A stretch of 64,000 nucleotides of DNA from HGM04593 sp045588345 (GCA_045588345.1 JAZNDZ010000109.1:133669-197668); one strand, 5' to 3'. Counted from the first letter of the stretch, positions 36,708 through 45,739 are shown. A program made the numbers and translations. Notes: generated by a model not told the origin, from the sequence alone.

Positions 36708-39700
36708 TCAATTATTGCCTACAACCACGAATTTAATTGTACGCGTAGAGGATTCGGCACCATCCGACACAATATAAGCGCGGGCGAGATACACACCTGT
36801 GGGAAGCGGCTGACCGCCCTGGGCTGCACCGTTCCACTCACATTTGAGAACAAGGCCATCTGACACGCCTGCAACCGTTTTACTCCACAACACCTGACCT
36901 TGGAAGTTGAAAACATCTATCCTGGCCTCCATTCCGCTCTGCGGCCTGTCATGCGTAAGTTCAAACACAGCGGAAGTACCTTGCACAACAGGAGCCGGAT
37001 TAAGTCTTAACTGCACAAAATCGGGAGCCAACGAAGCGTTGACCGTAAAATTGAGTTTTACTGTAGAAGAATTATTGTAGAGGTCCCATGCACGGAAAAT
37101 AAGCGAGTGTTCACCCTCTTCCAAAGCATCCAACGGCAACATCACTGTGCCTCTCTTGTAATCGCCCACAGCCGGCACAAACAGGTTGTTGAGGTTATAT
37201 GTATAATGAGGGTTGTTATCTACAATTGCAATCATGTCGTGCCCCACTCCATTTCCTATAGTATTTATTCCGTTCTCATCGAATATTTCTGCACACAGGC
37301 AAGGCGTTGGATTAACCTCATCGCCGTCCACGAATGACGGAGTATTGAGATAGAGTTTTATCTCGGGGCCTTTGCCGTCATTGACCATATCCTGCGCAGT
37401 TCCGCCAACTACAAAACCGTCATATTTGCCTTGAGCCATACGCACTTTAAGAGAATCCACAGCAAACAGGTTCAGAGCACCTTGTTCATTACTGTAACTT
37501 ATATCCATGGGAACAGGAAGTGTTATGGAAAAGCGCCCGTCCACAATGGAATCACTACCCGAAAAAAGAGACCTGTTGAATGCCGTATAAGAATGACTTC
37601 CAAGCCCGGTATTGTCACGGGTATACACCTCTTCGGCACTGTCGAACAGAGTTGAATATAGAGTTCCGGTAAAATCGTCCATCAACTGCCCGTCTGCATC
37701 CACGACACGGCCATTCACTTTAAGGAGCGCACCGGCAGAAGCATTGGTCCCAGTATCTGCCGCAACACCGTTGAATTCATCGACAACAACACGGTACTCA
37801 GGTGTTTTCAGCCGCAAGGCCGGGTCGCCCAGCAGCACAAACTGCAATTTGTTGACACTATAATCGCTGCCCGCCGTTACTACATTGCATTTAGCACGCC
37901 TTACAGCATCGCCCACAGACATCTTTTCCCCACTATTCACAGAAGATAGAATCTCTGTCATGAAGGCTTTGTTTATAACCGAATTATAACTCTGCAATAC
38001 CGTTCGCGTGGTAGTAAGCAGACCTATAGCTGCGCCATTCGGGTTCAATATCGCAGTCTCAGCAACAGAATTGTCGCCTATGTCAAACGGACCGATATCA
38101 CACGATGCAGTTACCCAGAAAGGCACACGTGGGGAATTTACAGCCGCCATGTCCGATGCTTTCCACACCATTTCATGCGACAGGAGATTTGCACTGCCAT
38201 GACCTGAATAGTTCATTATGAGCGCTCCTTTGTCCATGCGGTCACGAATAGCCTTGGTAACTGCAGGGTAACGAACACCGGTCGCTGTTGGCTCACAGGG
38301 ATAATCATCCCAATAAATCCTTTCCACGACATATTGCGGGAAGTATTGTTCCATTACAGCCGCCACCACATCAGCATCCTTCATGTGCTGGTTAGGCATA
38401 TTGTCATCACCGTCATCGGCAAGCAAAGAAACCACATTCTGCCATGAGCCGGCATTGCCGTTCTCCATATATGATATAAGTTTGTCAACAACGGCATTAG
38501 CGTCTTTGGCGCTTTGTACCGGCAAGCGGCCTATGCCTATATCCACCTTGTCGCGTGAATGATTGCCGCCTTCGTCATCATCAAGAAAGCCCATATAATC
38601 CTCAAGCACATAGGATTGGATTGCATCGACGGAGTTCAAGGATTCGTAGCACAACAGATAATCCTCCTGAGTACGTTTAGGGAATGTTATGAGACGGTTA
38701 TCGAAGCAGGCATCGCCCATAAGAAGAAGATATTTGGGAGCATCGTCTGCCGTTTCTGCGCGGTCATAGAGCATCTTCATCAAACGGCGATAGGCTGTTA
38801 CGTCAGGCGTACCTGATGAGAACTCGTTATAGACCTGCTGAGCCGTGACAACTTGTACGGTCAGCCCGTCATGCACACGGTGCGCCTCGGCAAGACGTTC
38901 AGCCGCAACCGTATACTTTCCGTTTGAGGGCACAATTATCACCATATCGGTCTTGCCCATCGCATGCAAGTTCTGATTAGGGACATCACCCATAACCGAC
39001 ACGGAGGGAAAACTGCCCTTGACATTCAGTGCAACAAGGTTGGCATTATAACTTGCTGGACCGGACACAGAATACACATCGCCGTCAAGAGTTCCGGCAA
39101 GTTGCCTGATTGACGAGGCATCAGAAACATCCCAAACTCTTGTATCGGCATTACAACCCGAAATCTTGAAGACCGCATCGCTCTTGGACGCAGAACCGCG
39201 AAACAGTGTTTGGGAACCGTAAAGAGCCAGATTACGGACAAAAGTCAGACTTATATAGTCAAGTGCACCGGTGACAACGTTATTCGTGACAGACTGGGTG
39301 AGTTGAACTACCGGGTTGTCGCCAAGACCCTCATTGACAGCGAACTTGGACGATGCAAATTTACCGAGTTCACCCGATACGGTAGTTCCCACTGCAAGTG
39401 TTCCCACATTGCTCTCGCCTATTTTTACAGATACTGTAGAACGTTCGATGCCATTTGTGGCAAATGAAACCTCAAGTATCCCTTCCTGTTGCACGACACC
39501 GGTAACAGGCAGTTTGTATCTCATTGTACGGCCATACGAATAATCATAGTCATCGACCAGTTCGCGCCCATAAGAACAAAGGCTCTTTGCATCGTTCTCG
39601 TATAGGACATAATCCTTGAATGTTGTGTACTCACGCTCCGAAGTTGATGACATTGTTTCGACAGGGAACTCCATTGGAGTTTCCACCTCGGTGAGAAAAT

Positions 39701-40448
39701 AGCAGCCATACTCGGAGTAGACATTCTGTGAACGCAAATAACGGCCTGCGGTGTAGTTCCAGTTCAACACGCCATTGGCATAAAAGAGCACATACCCATT
39801 TTCACGCCACAAAGGCACCTCGCAAAGGTCATCTGTAAGGCCGGCAATGTCCGTTTCGGGCAGGATGTGGCCTCCATAACCATAAAGGGCGACTTTTGAG
39901 GGGTTCCGGAAGCCCATCTCCTTTAGTTCCTTGTCGGTTATCTTGTGTACTCCATTCTCTTTGACCGATATTCTCACCCACTTGCCTGATGCAAGAACGG
40001 AGTTGGGGGCATAGCGCTCAACTGCAGTGCGGACCACATTACGGGCCTTAGCCGGAGCAGGCACTCTGCTTATCGCCAATTTATACGAACCGATGCGATA
40101 GTAGACACCGTCACGCATTATCACAGGCAAGAAACTCACATCCAGTTGCGGCTGCTTTGCCTGGATACCGACATGACATTCAGCAACCGGATGTTCGGGC
40201 AAAGAAGGGTATTTTTCCTTAAGGGAATAGCGGGCAATCTCCTCCGATGTCATTCTGAAATATTCCGGATACTCTACTTGGGCAGAATAACTGTACGACG
40301 CATAATCGGCCGGCAACTCCACTACAGAACTGCACACGGGCAACAGTGAGTCGCCTTTGGACGACGACCAGTCTATATCCACAAACTGCGCCTGCAAGGC
40401 AAACGGCAGCAACATATATAGTGCAAAAAATATCCTTCTCATTCTCAT
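36708..40448 (-). CDS. porU: T9SS sortase PorU (C25 gingipain-like peptidase)
   Basis: The 1246-residue secreted protein has a signal peptide ending at about residue 21. A peptidase C25-like domain (about 500-870) shows the catalytic dyad in MNYSGHGSANLL (His750) and VTASCDIGPF (Cys783). A C-terminal beta-sandwich follows, ending with GVYLARAYIVSDG...TRTIKFVVVGNN, the T9SS C-terminal domain that PorU itself retains. PorU removes the sorting domain of cargo and links the mature protein to A-LPS or another surface glycan. It lies just downstream of the FAH-family gene and upstream of porV. Confidence 0.95.
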   Translation of the reverse strand: MRMRRIFFALYMLLPFALQAQFVDIDWSSSKGDSLLPVCSSVVELPADYASYSYSAQVEYPEYFRMTSEEIARYSLKEKYPSLPEHPVAECHVGIQAKQPQLDVSFLPVIMRDGVYYRIGSYKLAISRVPAPAKARNVVRTAVERYAPNSVLASGKWVRISVKENGVHKITDKELKEMGFRNPSKVALYGYGGHILPETDIAGLTDDLCEVPLWRENGYVLFYANGVLNWNYTAGRYLRSQNVYSEYGCYFLTEVETPMEFPVETMSSTSEREYTTFKDYVLYENDAKSLCSYGRELVDDYDYSYGRTMRYKLPVTGVVQQEGILEVSFATNGIERSTVSVKIGESNVGTLAVGTTVSGELGKFASSKFAVNEGLGDNPVVQLTQSVTNNVVTGALDYISLTFVRNLALYGSQTLFRGSASKSDAVFKISGCNADTRVWDVSDASSIRQLAGTLDGDVYSVSGPASYNANLVALNVKGSFPSVSVMGDVPNQNLHAMGKTDMVIIVPSNGKYTVAAERLAEAHRVHDGLTVQVVTAQQVYNEFSSGTPDVTAYRRLMKMLYDRAETADDAPKYLLLMGDACFDNRLITFPKRTQEDYLLCYESLNSVDAIQSYVLEDYMGFLDDDEGGNHSRDKVDIGIGRLPVQSAKDANAVVDKLISYMENGNAGSWQNVVSLLADDGDDNMPNQHMKDADVVAAVMEQYFPQYVVERIYWDDYPCEPTATGVRYPAVTKAIRDRMDKGALIMNYSGHGSANLLSHEMVWKASDMAAVNSPRVPFWVTASCDIGPFDIGDNSVAETAILNPNGAAIGLLTTTRTVLQSYNSVINKAFMTEILSSVNSGEKMSVGDAVRRAKCNVVTAGSDYSVNKLQFVLLGDPALRLKTPEYRVVVDEFNGVAADTGTNASAGALLKVNGRVVDADGQLMDDFTGTLYSTLFDSAEEVYTRDNTGLGSHSYTAFNRSLFSGSDSIVDGRFSITLPVPMDISYSNEQGALNLFAVDSLKVRMAQGKYDGFVVGGTAQDMVNDGKGPEIKLYLNTPSFVDGDEVNPTPCLCAEIFDENGINTIGNGVGHDMIAIVDNNPHYTYNLNNLFVPAVGDYKRGTVMLPLDALEEGEHSLIFRAWDLYNNSSTVKLNFTVNASLAPDFVQLRLNPAPVVQGTSAVFELTHDRPQSGMEARIDVFNFQGQVLWSKTVAGVSDGLVLKCEWNGAAQGGQPLPTGVYLARAYIVSDGAESSTRTIKFVVVGNN

Positions 40449-40452
40449 ATCA

Positions 40453-41067
40453 TTACCTTACATGAAAGTCTAAAACCTTTTCACCTTCCAAAAAGCCTTT
40501 AAGGTGTGTCCCGATGGAAACAGGGCCACTGCCGGCCGGTGTACCTGTAAAAACAAGATCGCCCGTCTTCAATGTACAGAAACGGCTTATATATGCAATT
40601 ATCTCATCCACCTTGAACAGCATTTGCGCAGTAGTGGCACTCTGCACAACATTGTCATCTATGGACAGGCTGAACTGCACATTATCAATGTCATATTTCT
40701 CCACCGGACGGAACTCGCCAAGCACAGCAGAACCGTCAAACCCCTTGCTCAGTTCCCAGGGAGCACCGGCTGCAATAAAATTGCGTTGCATGTCCCGGGC
40801 CGTAAAGTCAATGCCGACTGTTATTGCATCGTAATAACGGTGAGCAAAACGGGCAGGAATACTCTTGCCCAGCCTGTTTATACGAACCACAACCTCGGCC
40901 TCATAATCCACGCGCCCAAGAAAATCGGGCACATAGAAATGCTTGCCGTTCTTGATTATGGCAGAGTCCGGTTTCATGAATATCATAGGCGCTGAAGGTT
41001 TTTCAACAGTCCCGTCAAATTCAAGAGCGTGTTCCGCATAGTTCTTTCCTACTGCTATTATCTTCAT
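40453..41067 (-). CDS. Fumarylacetoacetate hydrolase family protein
   Basis: The 204-residue protein is a compact FAH-fold enzyme. It has the motifs MKIIAVGKNYAEHA (start), DYEAEVVVRI (metal-binding Glu, about 54) and GFDGSAVLGEF (about 108), plus GDLVFTGTPAGSGPV (about 171). Small FAH proteins include acylpyruvate hydrolases and oxaloacetate decarboxylases/tautomerases; the exact activity cannot be decided. Its ATG overlaps the rex stop by four bases, and porU starts four bases after its stop, making a tight rex–FAH–porU run. Confidence 0.88.
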   Translation of the reverse strand: MKIIAVGKNYAEHALEFDGTVEKPSAPMIFMKPDSAIIKNGKHFYVPDFLGRVDYEAEVVVRINRLGKSIPARFAHRYYDAITVGIDFTARDMQRNFIAAGAPWELSKGFDGSAVLGEFRPVEKYDIDNVQFSLSIDDNVVQSATTAQMLFKVDEIIAYISRFCTLKTGDLVFTGTPAGSGPVSIGTHLKGFLEGEKVLDFHVR

Positions 41068-41738
41068 TTCAACAGAATATCATTTTTGTCATGAGTATCT
41101 TCCAACTCTTCAAGACGGTTGAACATCAACGAAAGGTGCGCATACAGCGACGTATTCTGCACCACAATATTCTCGGGGACACGAATGCGCAAAGGGGTAA
41201 AGTTCCAAATGGCCTTTATTCCCCACACCACCATTTTGTCAGCAACCTCCTGGGCACGGTCAATGGGCACTGTGAGAACTCCGATTTTTACATTATAGCG
41301 TTTTATTTTGGCTTCAAGGTCATTTATGTGATAGACAGGAATACCGCCCACGCTGTGACCCACCACACGGGGGCTTGTATCGAATGCAGCCACAACCTCA
41401 AGACCAAACTGCTTCAGGCCGGCATCATTCAGCAACGCACTTCCCAGACGGCCTGCTCCGAAAAGAAAAGCCTTGTGCATACGTGTGAAACCAAGGAAAT
41501 CTTCAAGAACGTCGAGCAGATTGTCAATCTCATAGCCCACACGTGTACGTCCCACAATGTTCACACATGACAGGTCTTTGGCAATCTGCGATGCCACGAT
41601 GTTCGTCTCCTTTGAAAGACGTGTGGACGAGACATACTGCTCGCCACGCTGCTTCAGCAAACGACACACCGAAAGATACCAGGGCAGACGGCGCAAGGTG
41701 GGTTCGGGAACTTTATCTACTTTTGTTATCATGACCAT
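41064..41738 (-). CDS. rex: Redox-sensing transcriptional repressor Rex
   Basis: The 224-residue protein has an N-terminal winged helix (about 10-80, YVSSTRLSKETNIVASQIAKDLS) and a Rossmann domain with FGAGRLGSAL (about 92-101) that binds NAD(H). It ends with the domain-swapped helix. Rex releases DNA when NADH/NAD+ rises, and usually controls fermentation and electron-transfer genes. The start is either 41738 or the second Met at 41732. A candidate Rex operator lies at 41804-41821 in the divergent gap. It heads the run FAH–porU–porV–ispF. Confidence 0.93.
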   Translation of the reverse strand: MVMITKVDKVPEPTLRRLPWYLSVCRLLKQRGEQYVSSTRLSKETNIVASQIAKDLSCVNIVGRTRVGYEIDNLLDVLEDFLGFTRMHKAFLFGAGRLGSALLNDAGLKQFGLEVVAAFDTSPRVVGHSVGGIPVYHINDLEAKIKRYNVKIGVLTVPIDRAQEVADKMVVWGIKAIWNFTPLRIRVPENIVVQNTSLYAHLSLMFNRLEELEDTHDKNDILLK

Positions 41739-41803
41739 TATATTCGCGCGCGAAATATTTTGTATCTATATTAACGTAACAAAAATACTGTTATTTTGTG
41801 AAG

Positions 41804-41821
41804 GTGTGAAATTTGTCACAA
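41804..41821. promoter_or_regulatory. Candidate Rex operator between rex and the SUI1 gene
   Basis: GTGTGAAATTTGTCACAA matches the general Rex pattern TTGTGAA-N4-TTCACAA with few mismatches. An outer inverted repeat (ATTTTGTGA...TCACAAAAAT) surrounds it. It overlaps the expected -33 region of both divergent promoters, which fits autorepression. It is called by pattern only. Confidence 0.5.
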
Positions 41822-41864
41822 AAATATTGTACCTTAGCACTCGACAAAAGAAAAAGAAAACACT

Positions 41865-42209
41865 ATGGCAACAAAGAAAAACGATTGGAAAGAGAGGCTG
41901 AACATAGTATACTCCACCAACCCCAATTTCCAATATTCCACCGATGAAATGGAGGAAAATGAGACCATACCCAAGCAACAGCAGAAACTGAGGGTGAGCA
42001 TTGAGAAGAACCACAGAGGAGGAAAAACCGTAACACTTGTAAAGAATTTCACCGGCACCGCAGAAGACATGAAGGAACTTGGCAAGATATTGAAGACAAA
42101 ATGCGGTGTAGGCGGCAGTGTCAAGGACGGTGAAATCATTGTACAGGGCGACTTTAAGGAGAAAGTCATTGATATACTTAAAAAAGAGGGATATACACAG
42201 ACAAAATAA
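41865..42209 (+). CDS. SUI1/eIF1-like translation factor (YciH family)
   Basis: The 114-residue protein has a disordered, charged N-terminus (about 1-40) and a SUI1 domain (about 40-112). The domain shows SIEKNHRGGKTVTLVKNFTG and the GVGGSVKDGEIIVQGD loop. Bacterial SUI1 proteins resemble eukaryotic eIF1 and are thought to affect start-codon selection. It is transcribed divergently from rex. A weak TACCTTAG -7 element lies at 41830-41837, directly beyond the Rex-like site. Confidence 0.9.
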   Translation: MATKKNDWKERLNIVYSTNPNFQYSTDEMEENETIPKQQQKLRVSIEKNHRGGKTVTLVKNFTGTAEDMKELGKILKTKCGVGGSVKDGEIIVQGDFKEKVIDILKKEGYTQTK

Positions 42210-42221
42210 CCTTATTTTTAT

Positions 42222-42229
42222 TATCTTCG
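42222..42229 (+). promoter_or_regulatory. Probable -7 element for pyrE operon
   Basis: TATCTTCG lies 29 bases before the pyrE ATG at 42258. The -33 element is not clear. Confidence 0.4.
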
Positions 42230-42257
42230 CATTCAGAACACAAAAAACATAAATAAT

Positions 42258-42902
42258 ATGGCAAACAAATCAGAATTGCTGCTTGCAGCAGAACTCCTAA
42301 AGATTAAGGCTGTAAAGTTGCAGCCAGAACAGCCTTTTACATGGGCATCAGGTTGGAAATCACCATTCTATTGCGACAACCGCAAGACATTGTCATTCCC
42401 GGGTCTGCGCACCCGCGTGAAGTTAGGACTTGCAAATCTTATTCTTGAAGAGTTCCCCGAAGCCGACACCGTAGCAGGCGTTGCAACAGGTGCCATTGCA
42501 CAAGGCGCACTCGTTGCCGAGGAACTTGGCAAGCCTTTCGTCTATGTACGTCCAAAGGCAAAGGACCATGGACTGGGCAACCAGATTGAGGGCGATGTGC
42601 AACCCGGCGCAAAAGTTGTTGTCATTGAGGACCTTGTATCTACAGGCTTGAGCAGTCTGAAGGCTGTTGACGCATTGCGTGCAGCAGGCGTAGAAGTTGT
42701 CGGCATGGTCGCATCGTTCACATACGGATTCAACGTAGCAACCGAGGCTTTTGCAAAAGCAGGCGTAAAACTCATCACACTCACCAACTACGAGGCTGTG
42801 CTTGAAGCAGCAAAGGAGACCGGATACATTACCGAAGATGTAATGCCCACACTCAAAGAGTGGCGCGCGAACCCGTCGGAGTGGAGAAACGACTTGAAAT
42901 GA
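42258..42902 (+). CDS. pyrE: Orotate phosphoribosyltransferase
   Basis: The 214-residue enzyme joins orotate to phosphoribosyl pyrophosphate in pyrimidine synthesis. Motifs are WASGWKSPFYCDNRK (about 28-42), the catalytic-loop region PKAKDHGLGNQIEG (about 99) and the PRPP-binding VVVIEDLVSTGLSS (about 119-132). It leads a three-gene run with 4-base gaps: pyrE, an SRPBCC protein, argH. Confidence 0.96.
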   Translation: MANKSELLLAAELLKIKAVKLQPEQPFTWASGWKSPFYCDNRKTLSFPGLRTRVKLGLANLILEEFPEADTVAGVATGAIAQGALVAEELGKPFVYVRPKAKDHGLGNQIEGDVQPGAKVVVIEDLVSTGLSSLKAVDALRAAGVEVVGMVASFTYGFNVATEAFAKAGVKLITLTNYEAVLEAAKETGYITEDVMPTLKEWRANPSEWRNDLK

Positions 42903-42906
42903 TATC

Positions 42907-43317
42907 ATGGAACAATACGAAAGCAGCGTAAAGTGCATACCATTTCCACAGGAAAGGGTGTATGCGAAACTTGAAGACCTCAATAACCTTGAGACTGTAA
43001 AAGGAAGGGTTCCCGAAGACAAAGTAAAGAAATTTGAATACAGCCGTGACGAGGCAACCGTTGACATCCCGCCTATTGGCAATGTCACCATAAGGGTCAT
43101 TGAACGCGAAGAACCAAAGTGCATAAAATTCGAGGTTGTAGGCTCGCCGTTCCCCACAAACATGTGGATACAGATAATCCCCGACGGCGACGAAGCCTCA
43201 AAAATGCGCGTTGTAGTGAAGACTGAAATAAATTTCATGTTCCGTTCAATGGTAGAAAAGCCGCTGAAGGACGGTATTGAAAAGGTTGCCGAAGCACTCT
43301 CTAAAATCGAGTACTGA
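42907..43317 (+). CDS. SRPBCC (START-like) family protein
   Basis: The 136-residue protein begins YESSVKCIPFPQERVYAKL and has an alternating beta pattern and a long C-terminal helix typical of the START/Bet v1-like (SRPBCC) superfamily, which binds hydrophobic ligands. No ligand can be inferred. It sits between pyrE and argH with 4-base gaps on either side, a neat operon arrangement that suggests co-expression but not a shared pathway. Confidence 0.8.
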   Translation: MEQYESSVKCIPFPQERVYAKLEDLNNLETVKGRVPEDKVKKFEYSRDEATVDIPPIGNVTIRVIEREEPKCIKFEVVGSPFPTNMWIQIIPDGDEASKMRVVVKTEINFMFRSMVEKPLKDGIEKVAEALSKIEY

Positions 43318-43321
43318 CAAA

Positions 43322-44662
43322 ATGGCCAAGAAACTTTGGGAAAAGGCAACAACCGTCAACCCCGAAATTGAACGTTTTACAGTAGGAAGAGACAGAGAAC
43401 TCGACCTGCTGTTGGCGCGTTATGACGTATTGGGTTCCATTGCACACAGCACCATGCTTGAGAGTATAGGCCTGCTCACGCACGATGAGAAACAGAGCCT
43501 TTGCCAAGAATTGCGCAACATTTACCGCACAATAGAATGTGGCGAATTTGCAATTGAAGACGGTGTTGAGGATGTCCACTCCCAAGTAGAACTCATGCTC
43601 ACCCGCCGCCTGGGCGACATCGGCAAGAAGATACACAGCGGACGTTCGCGCAACGACCAGGTACTGGTCGACCTGAAACTTTTCACACGCCACGAACTGC
43701 AGGAAGTATGCGAAAGCGTAAAAGAACTGTTCGATGCCCTCATTGAGCAGAGCGAAAAGCACAAAGAGGTGCTGATGCCCGGCTACACGCATCTTCAGGT
43801 AGCCATGCCTTCATCGTTCGGACTATGGTTCGGAGCGTATGCCGAGAGCCTTACCGACGACATGCTCTTTCTGCAAGCCGCCTACAAGATGTGCAACCGC
43901 AATCCGTTGGGGTCGGCAGCCGGTTATGGTTCGTCGTTCCCCTTGGACAGGACAATGACCACAGCACTGCTCGGGTTCGACAGCATGAACTACAATGTGG
44001 TGTATGCACAGATGGGACGCGGAAAATGCGAGAAGAACATAGCTTTCGCACTTGCAACCGTTGCCGGCACACTGGCAAAACTCGCATTCGACGCATGCAT
44101 GTTCAACTCACAAAACTTCGGATTCGTGAAACTGCCCGCCGAGTGCACCACAGGCAGCAGCATAATGCCACACAAGAAAAACCCCGACGTATTCGAACTA
44201 TTACGCGCCAAATGCAACCGTCTGCAAGCGCTCCCCAACGACATACTGCTCATAATGAACAACTTGCCCACAGGCTACTTCCGCGACCTACAAATCATTA
44301 AGGAACTCTTCCTGCCGGCATTCGCAAGCATCAAGGAGTGCCTGGAAATGGCAACATACATAATAAGACGAATAGAGGTAAACAAGGAGATTCTTGACGA
44401 CAGCAGATACGATGCGATGTTCAGCGTCGAAGAGGTAAACCGCCTTGCTTCCGAAGGCATGCCTTTCCGCGACGCTTACAAAAAAGTAGGCCTTGATATT
44501 GAAGCAGGGAATTTTGTTCCACACAAGGAGATACACCACACCCACGAAGGAAGCATCGGCAACTTGTGCAACACACAGATTCGCACCATAATGGAAAACA
44601 CCCTTGCCGGCATGGATTTTGAAAAGGCCGACAAAGCTATACAAGCACTCCTTGACCGATAA
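43322..44662 (+). CDS. argH: Argininosuccinate lyase
   Basis: The 446-residue enzyme splits argininosuccinate into arginine and fumarate. Superfamily signatures are VEDVHSQVELMLTRRLG (about 82), SGRSRNDQVLVDLKL (about 105) and the catalytic flexible loop GSSIMPHKKNPD (about 278-289). The ATG at 43322 gives MAKKLWEKATTVNPEIERF. The longer frame from 43277 lies within the preceding gene. A terminator follows 29 bases after the stop. Confidence 0.96.
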   Translation: MAKKLWEKATTVNPEIERFTVGRDRELDLLLARYDVLGSIAHSTMLESIGLLTHDEKQSLCQELRNIYRTIECGEFAIEDGVEDVHSQVELMLTRRLGDIGKKIHSGRSRNDQVLVDLKLFTRHELQEVCESVKELFDALIEQSEKHKEVLMPGYTHLQVAMPSSFGLWFGAYAESLTDDMLFLQAAYKMCNRNPLGSAAGYGSSFPLDRTMTTALLGFDSMNYNVVYAQMGRGKCEKNIAFALATVAGTLAKLAFDACMFNSQNFGFVKLPAECTTGSSIMPHKKNPDVFELLRAKCNRLQALPNDILLIMNNLPTGYFRDLQIIKELFLPAFASIKECLEMATYIIRRIEVNKEILDDSRYDAMFSVEEVNRLASEGMPFRDAYKKVGLDIEAGNFVPHKEIHHTHEGSIGNLCNTQIRTIMENTLAGMDFEKADKAIQALLDR

Positions 44663-44691
44663 GGAAACAACCAATACAAAAGAAAAGCATT

Positions 44692-44737
44692 AACGCAGCA
44701 GGCCAAAGCAATAAAGCAAAGCCCGCTGCGTTTTTAT
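44692..44737 (+). terminator. Terminator after argH
   Basis: AACGCAGC-A-GGC pairs with GCC-C-GCTGCGTT around a 17-base loop and is followed by a T-run (TTTTTATA). Classical rho-independent form. Confidence 0.8.
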
Positions 44738-44761
44738 ACAGAACGATACAGGAAAACAAAG

Positions 44762-45283
44762 ATGAAAAGAGCATTATACATACTACTGTTGGCATTGACA
44801 GCATTCACGTTCACTGCATGCGAAGAAGAGAGTCCATATTCAGGCTACCGTGTCAATTTCTTTTTCGATGCCACAATACACCCATACAACCAGGCAAAAA
44901 GCCCCGGACAATTCATCTGCGTGCGCAGAGGCAACAATCCGGGACAGTACCGCCTGACCGATGCACTTGGAAACACACAAAACATCAACATACCACAGAT
45001 TCAGTTACAGCAAAACCCGTTCCACTATGGACTGGGCGGGCTCATCATAGGCACACCAATGACCATGGACGGCAACCTTCGGGCATTTGATTGGGCATGC
45101 CCCAATTGCGAAAAAGCAAGTTGCAGAGTCGACATAGACCGCACCAACGGGCATGCTGCATGCCCCGAATGTGGTGTAAAGTTTGACCTAAACAGCGGCG
45201 GGATAGCCATAGAGGGGAAGTCACGCCCCATGTGGATATACAGAATTTTCGGTGCAGACAACAGCCTTATCATACAGAATTGA
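44762..45283 (+). CDS. Lipoprotein with Rieske-like fold, cysteine pairs in place of Cys-His
   Basis: The 173-residue protein has a lipoprotein signal with FTAC (Cys about 20). The C-terminal half reads like a Rieske ferredoxin domain: WACPNCEKASC (Cys113, 116, 121), then HAACPECGVKFDLNSGGIAIEG (Cys134, 137) and a proline-tyrosine ending (PMWIYRIF). In true Rieske proteins the ligands are CxH and CxxH; here both are CxxC. That would instead fit a zinc ribbon or a rubredoxin-like site on the same scaffold. Such proteins recur in Bacteroidota without assigned function. It lies between the argH terminator and tRNA-Leu. Confidence 0.7.
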   Translation: MKRALYILLLALTAFTFTACEEESPYSGYRVNFFFDATIHPYNQAKSPGQFICVRRGNNPGQYRLTDALGNTQNINIPQIQLQQNPFHYGLGGLIIGTPMTMDGNLRAFDWACPNCEKASCRVDIDRTNGHAACPECGVKFDLNSGGIAIEGKSRPMWIYRIFGADNSLIIQN

Positions 45284-45326
45284 AATACACAAACCCAACG
45301 AGCCGCAAATAAATTTATTCTGCAAC

Positions 45327-45357
45327 TTTGAATTATCGGCAAATTGTAATATCTTTG
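45327..45357 (+). promoter_or_regulatory. Promoter of tRNA-Leu
   Basis: TTTG at 45327-45330, a 19-base spacer and TATCTTTG at 45350-45357. This is a near-perfect consensus, 21 bases before the tRNA. Confidence 0.75.
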
Positions 45358-45378
45358 CGCTCAACAAAACATAAGGTC

Positions 45379-45464
45379 GCTCGAATGGTGGAATCGGTAG
45401 ACACGAAGGACTTAAAATCCTTTGGCATTTAAACGCCGTGCGGGTTCAAGTCCCGCTTCGAGTA
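45379..45464 (+). tRNA. tRNA-Leu (anticodon UAA)
   Basis: An 86-base class II tRNA. Acceptor arms are GCTCGAA and TTCGAGT (first pair G-U) with discriminator A. The anticodon stem AAGGA/TCCTT holds loop CTTAAAA, so the anticodon is TAA. A long variable arm follows, and the T arm is CGGGTTCAAGTCCCG. CCA is not encoded. A consensus promoter and a terminator frame it. Confidence 0.97.
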
Positions 45465-45471
45465 CTTTCTC

Positions 45472-45511
45472 AAACGCTAATTACTTACTTTTTAGGTAGT
45501 TAGCGTTTTTG
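45472..45511 (+). terminator. Terminator after tRNA-Leu
   Basis: AACGCTAA (45473-45480) pairs with TTAGCGTT (45500-45507), with a further partial inner stem, and leads into a T-run. Confidence 0.75.
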
Positions 45512-45702
45512 CTTATCATTTTTTGTCAACCATTGTCAACCAAAATAAAATAATCTGTTACTTTTGTAAAGTTTAACATTTAATTCTATGAAGTTGTCTT
45601 ATTGCAACAACTTTATATAGGACCGGTCCGTAGTACAAAGGGGCGCACAAGAGCCAATAATTATTAAATAAGCCATTTCCTCTGCATTTTTTTGATTATA
45701 AA
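45512..45702. other. AT-rich spacer between tRNA-Leu and the toxin gene
   Basis: About 190 bases with no credible reading frame. It holds a doubled TGTCAACCA/TTGTCAACC motif at about 45525-45541, a small hairpin (AGTTGT...ACAACT near 45592-45612) and the palindrome GGACCGGTCC near 45621. Position beside a tRNA suggests a possible old integration site, but no copy of the tRNA end was seen downstream. Confidence 0.4.
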
Positions 45703-45735
45703 TTTGTTTTCAATATTACTAATTAGTTATATTTG
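45703..45735 (+). promoter_or_regulatory. Promoter of higB-like toxin gene, no room for a leader
   Basis: TTTG at 45703-45706, a 21-base spacer and TATATTTG at 45728-45735. The ATG at 45740 begins only four bases after the -7 element, so the mRNA would be leaderless or nearly so. Confidence 0.55.
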
Positions 45736-45739
45736 CGCT

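Noticed and set aside
42423..43352. Long minus-strand frame (309 codons) across pyrE and the SRPBCC gene
   Set aside because: It is opposite to clear pyrE motifs and runs across a gene boundary.
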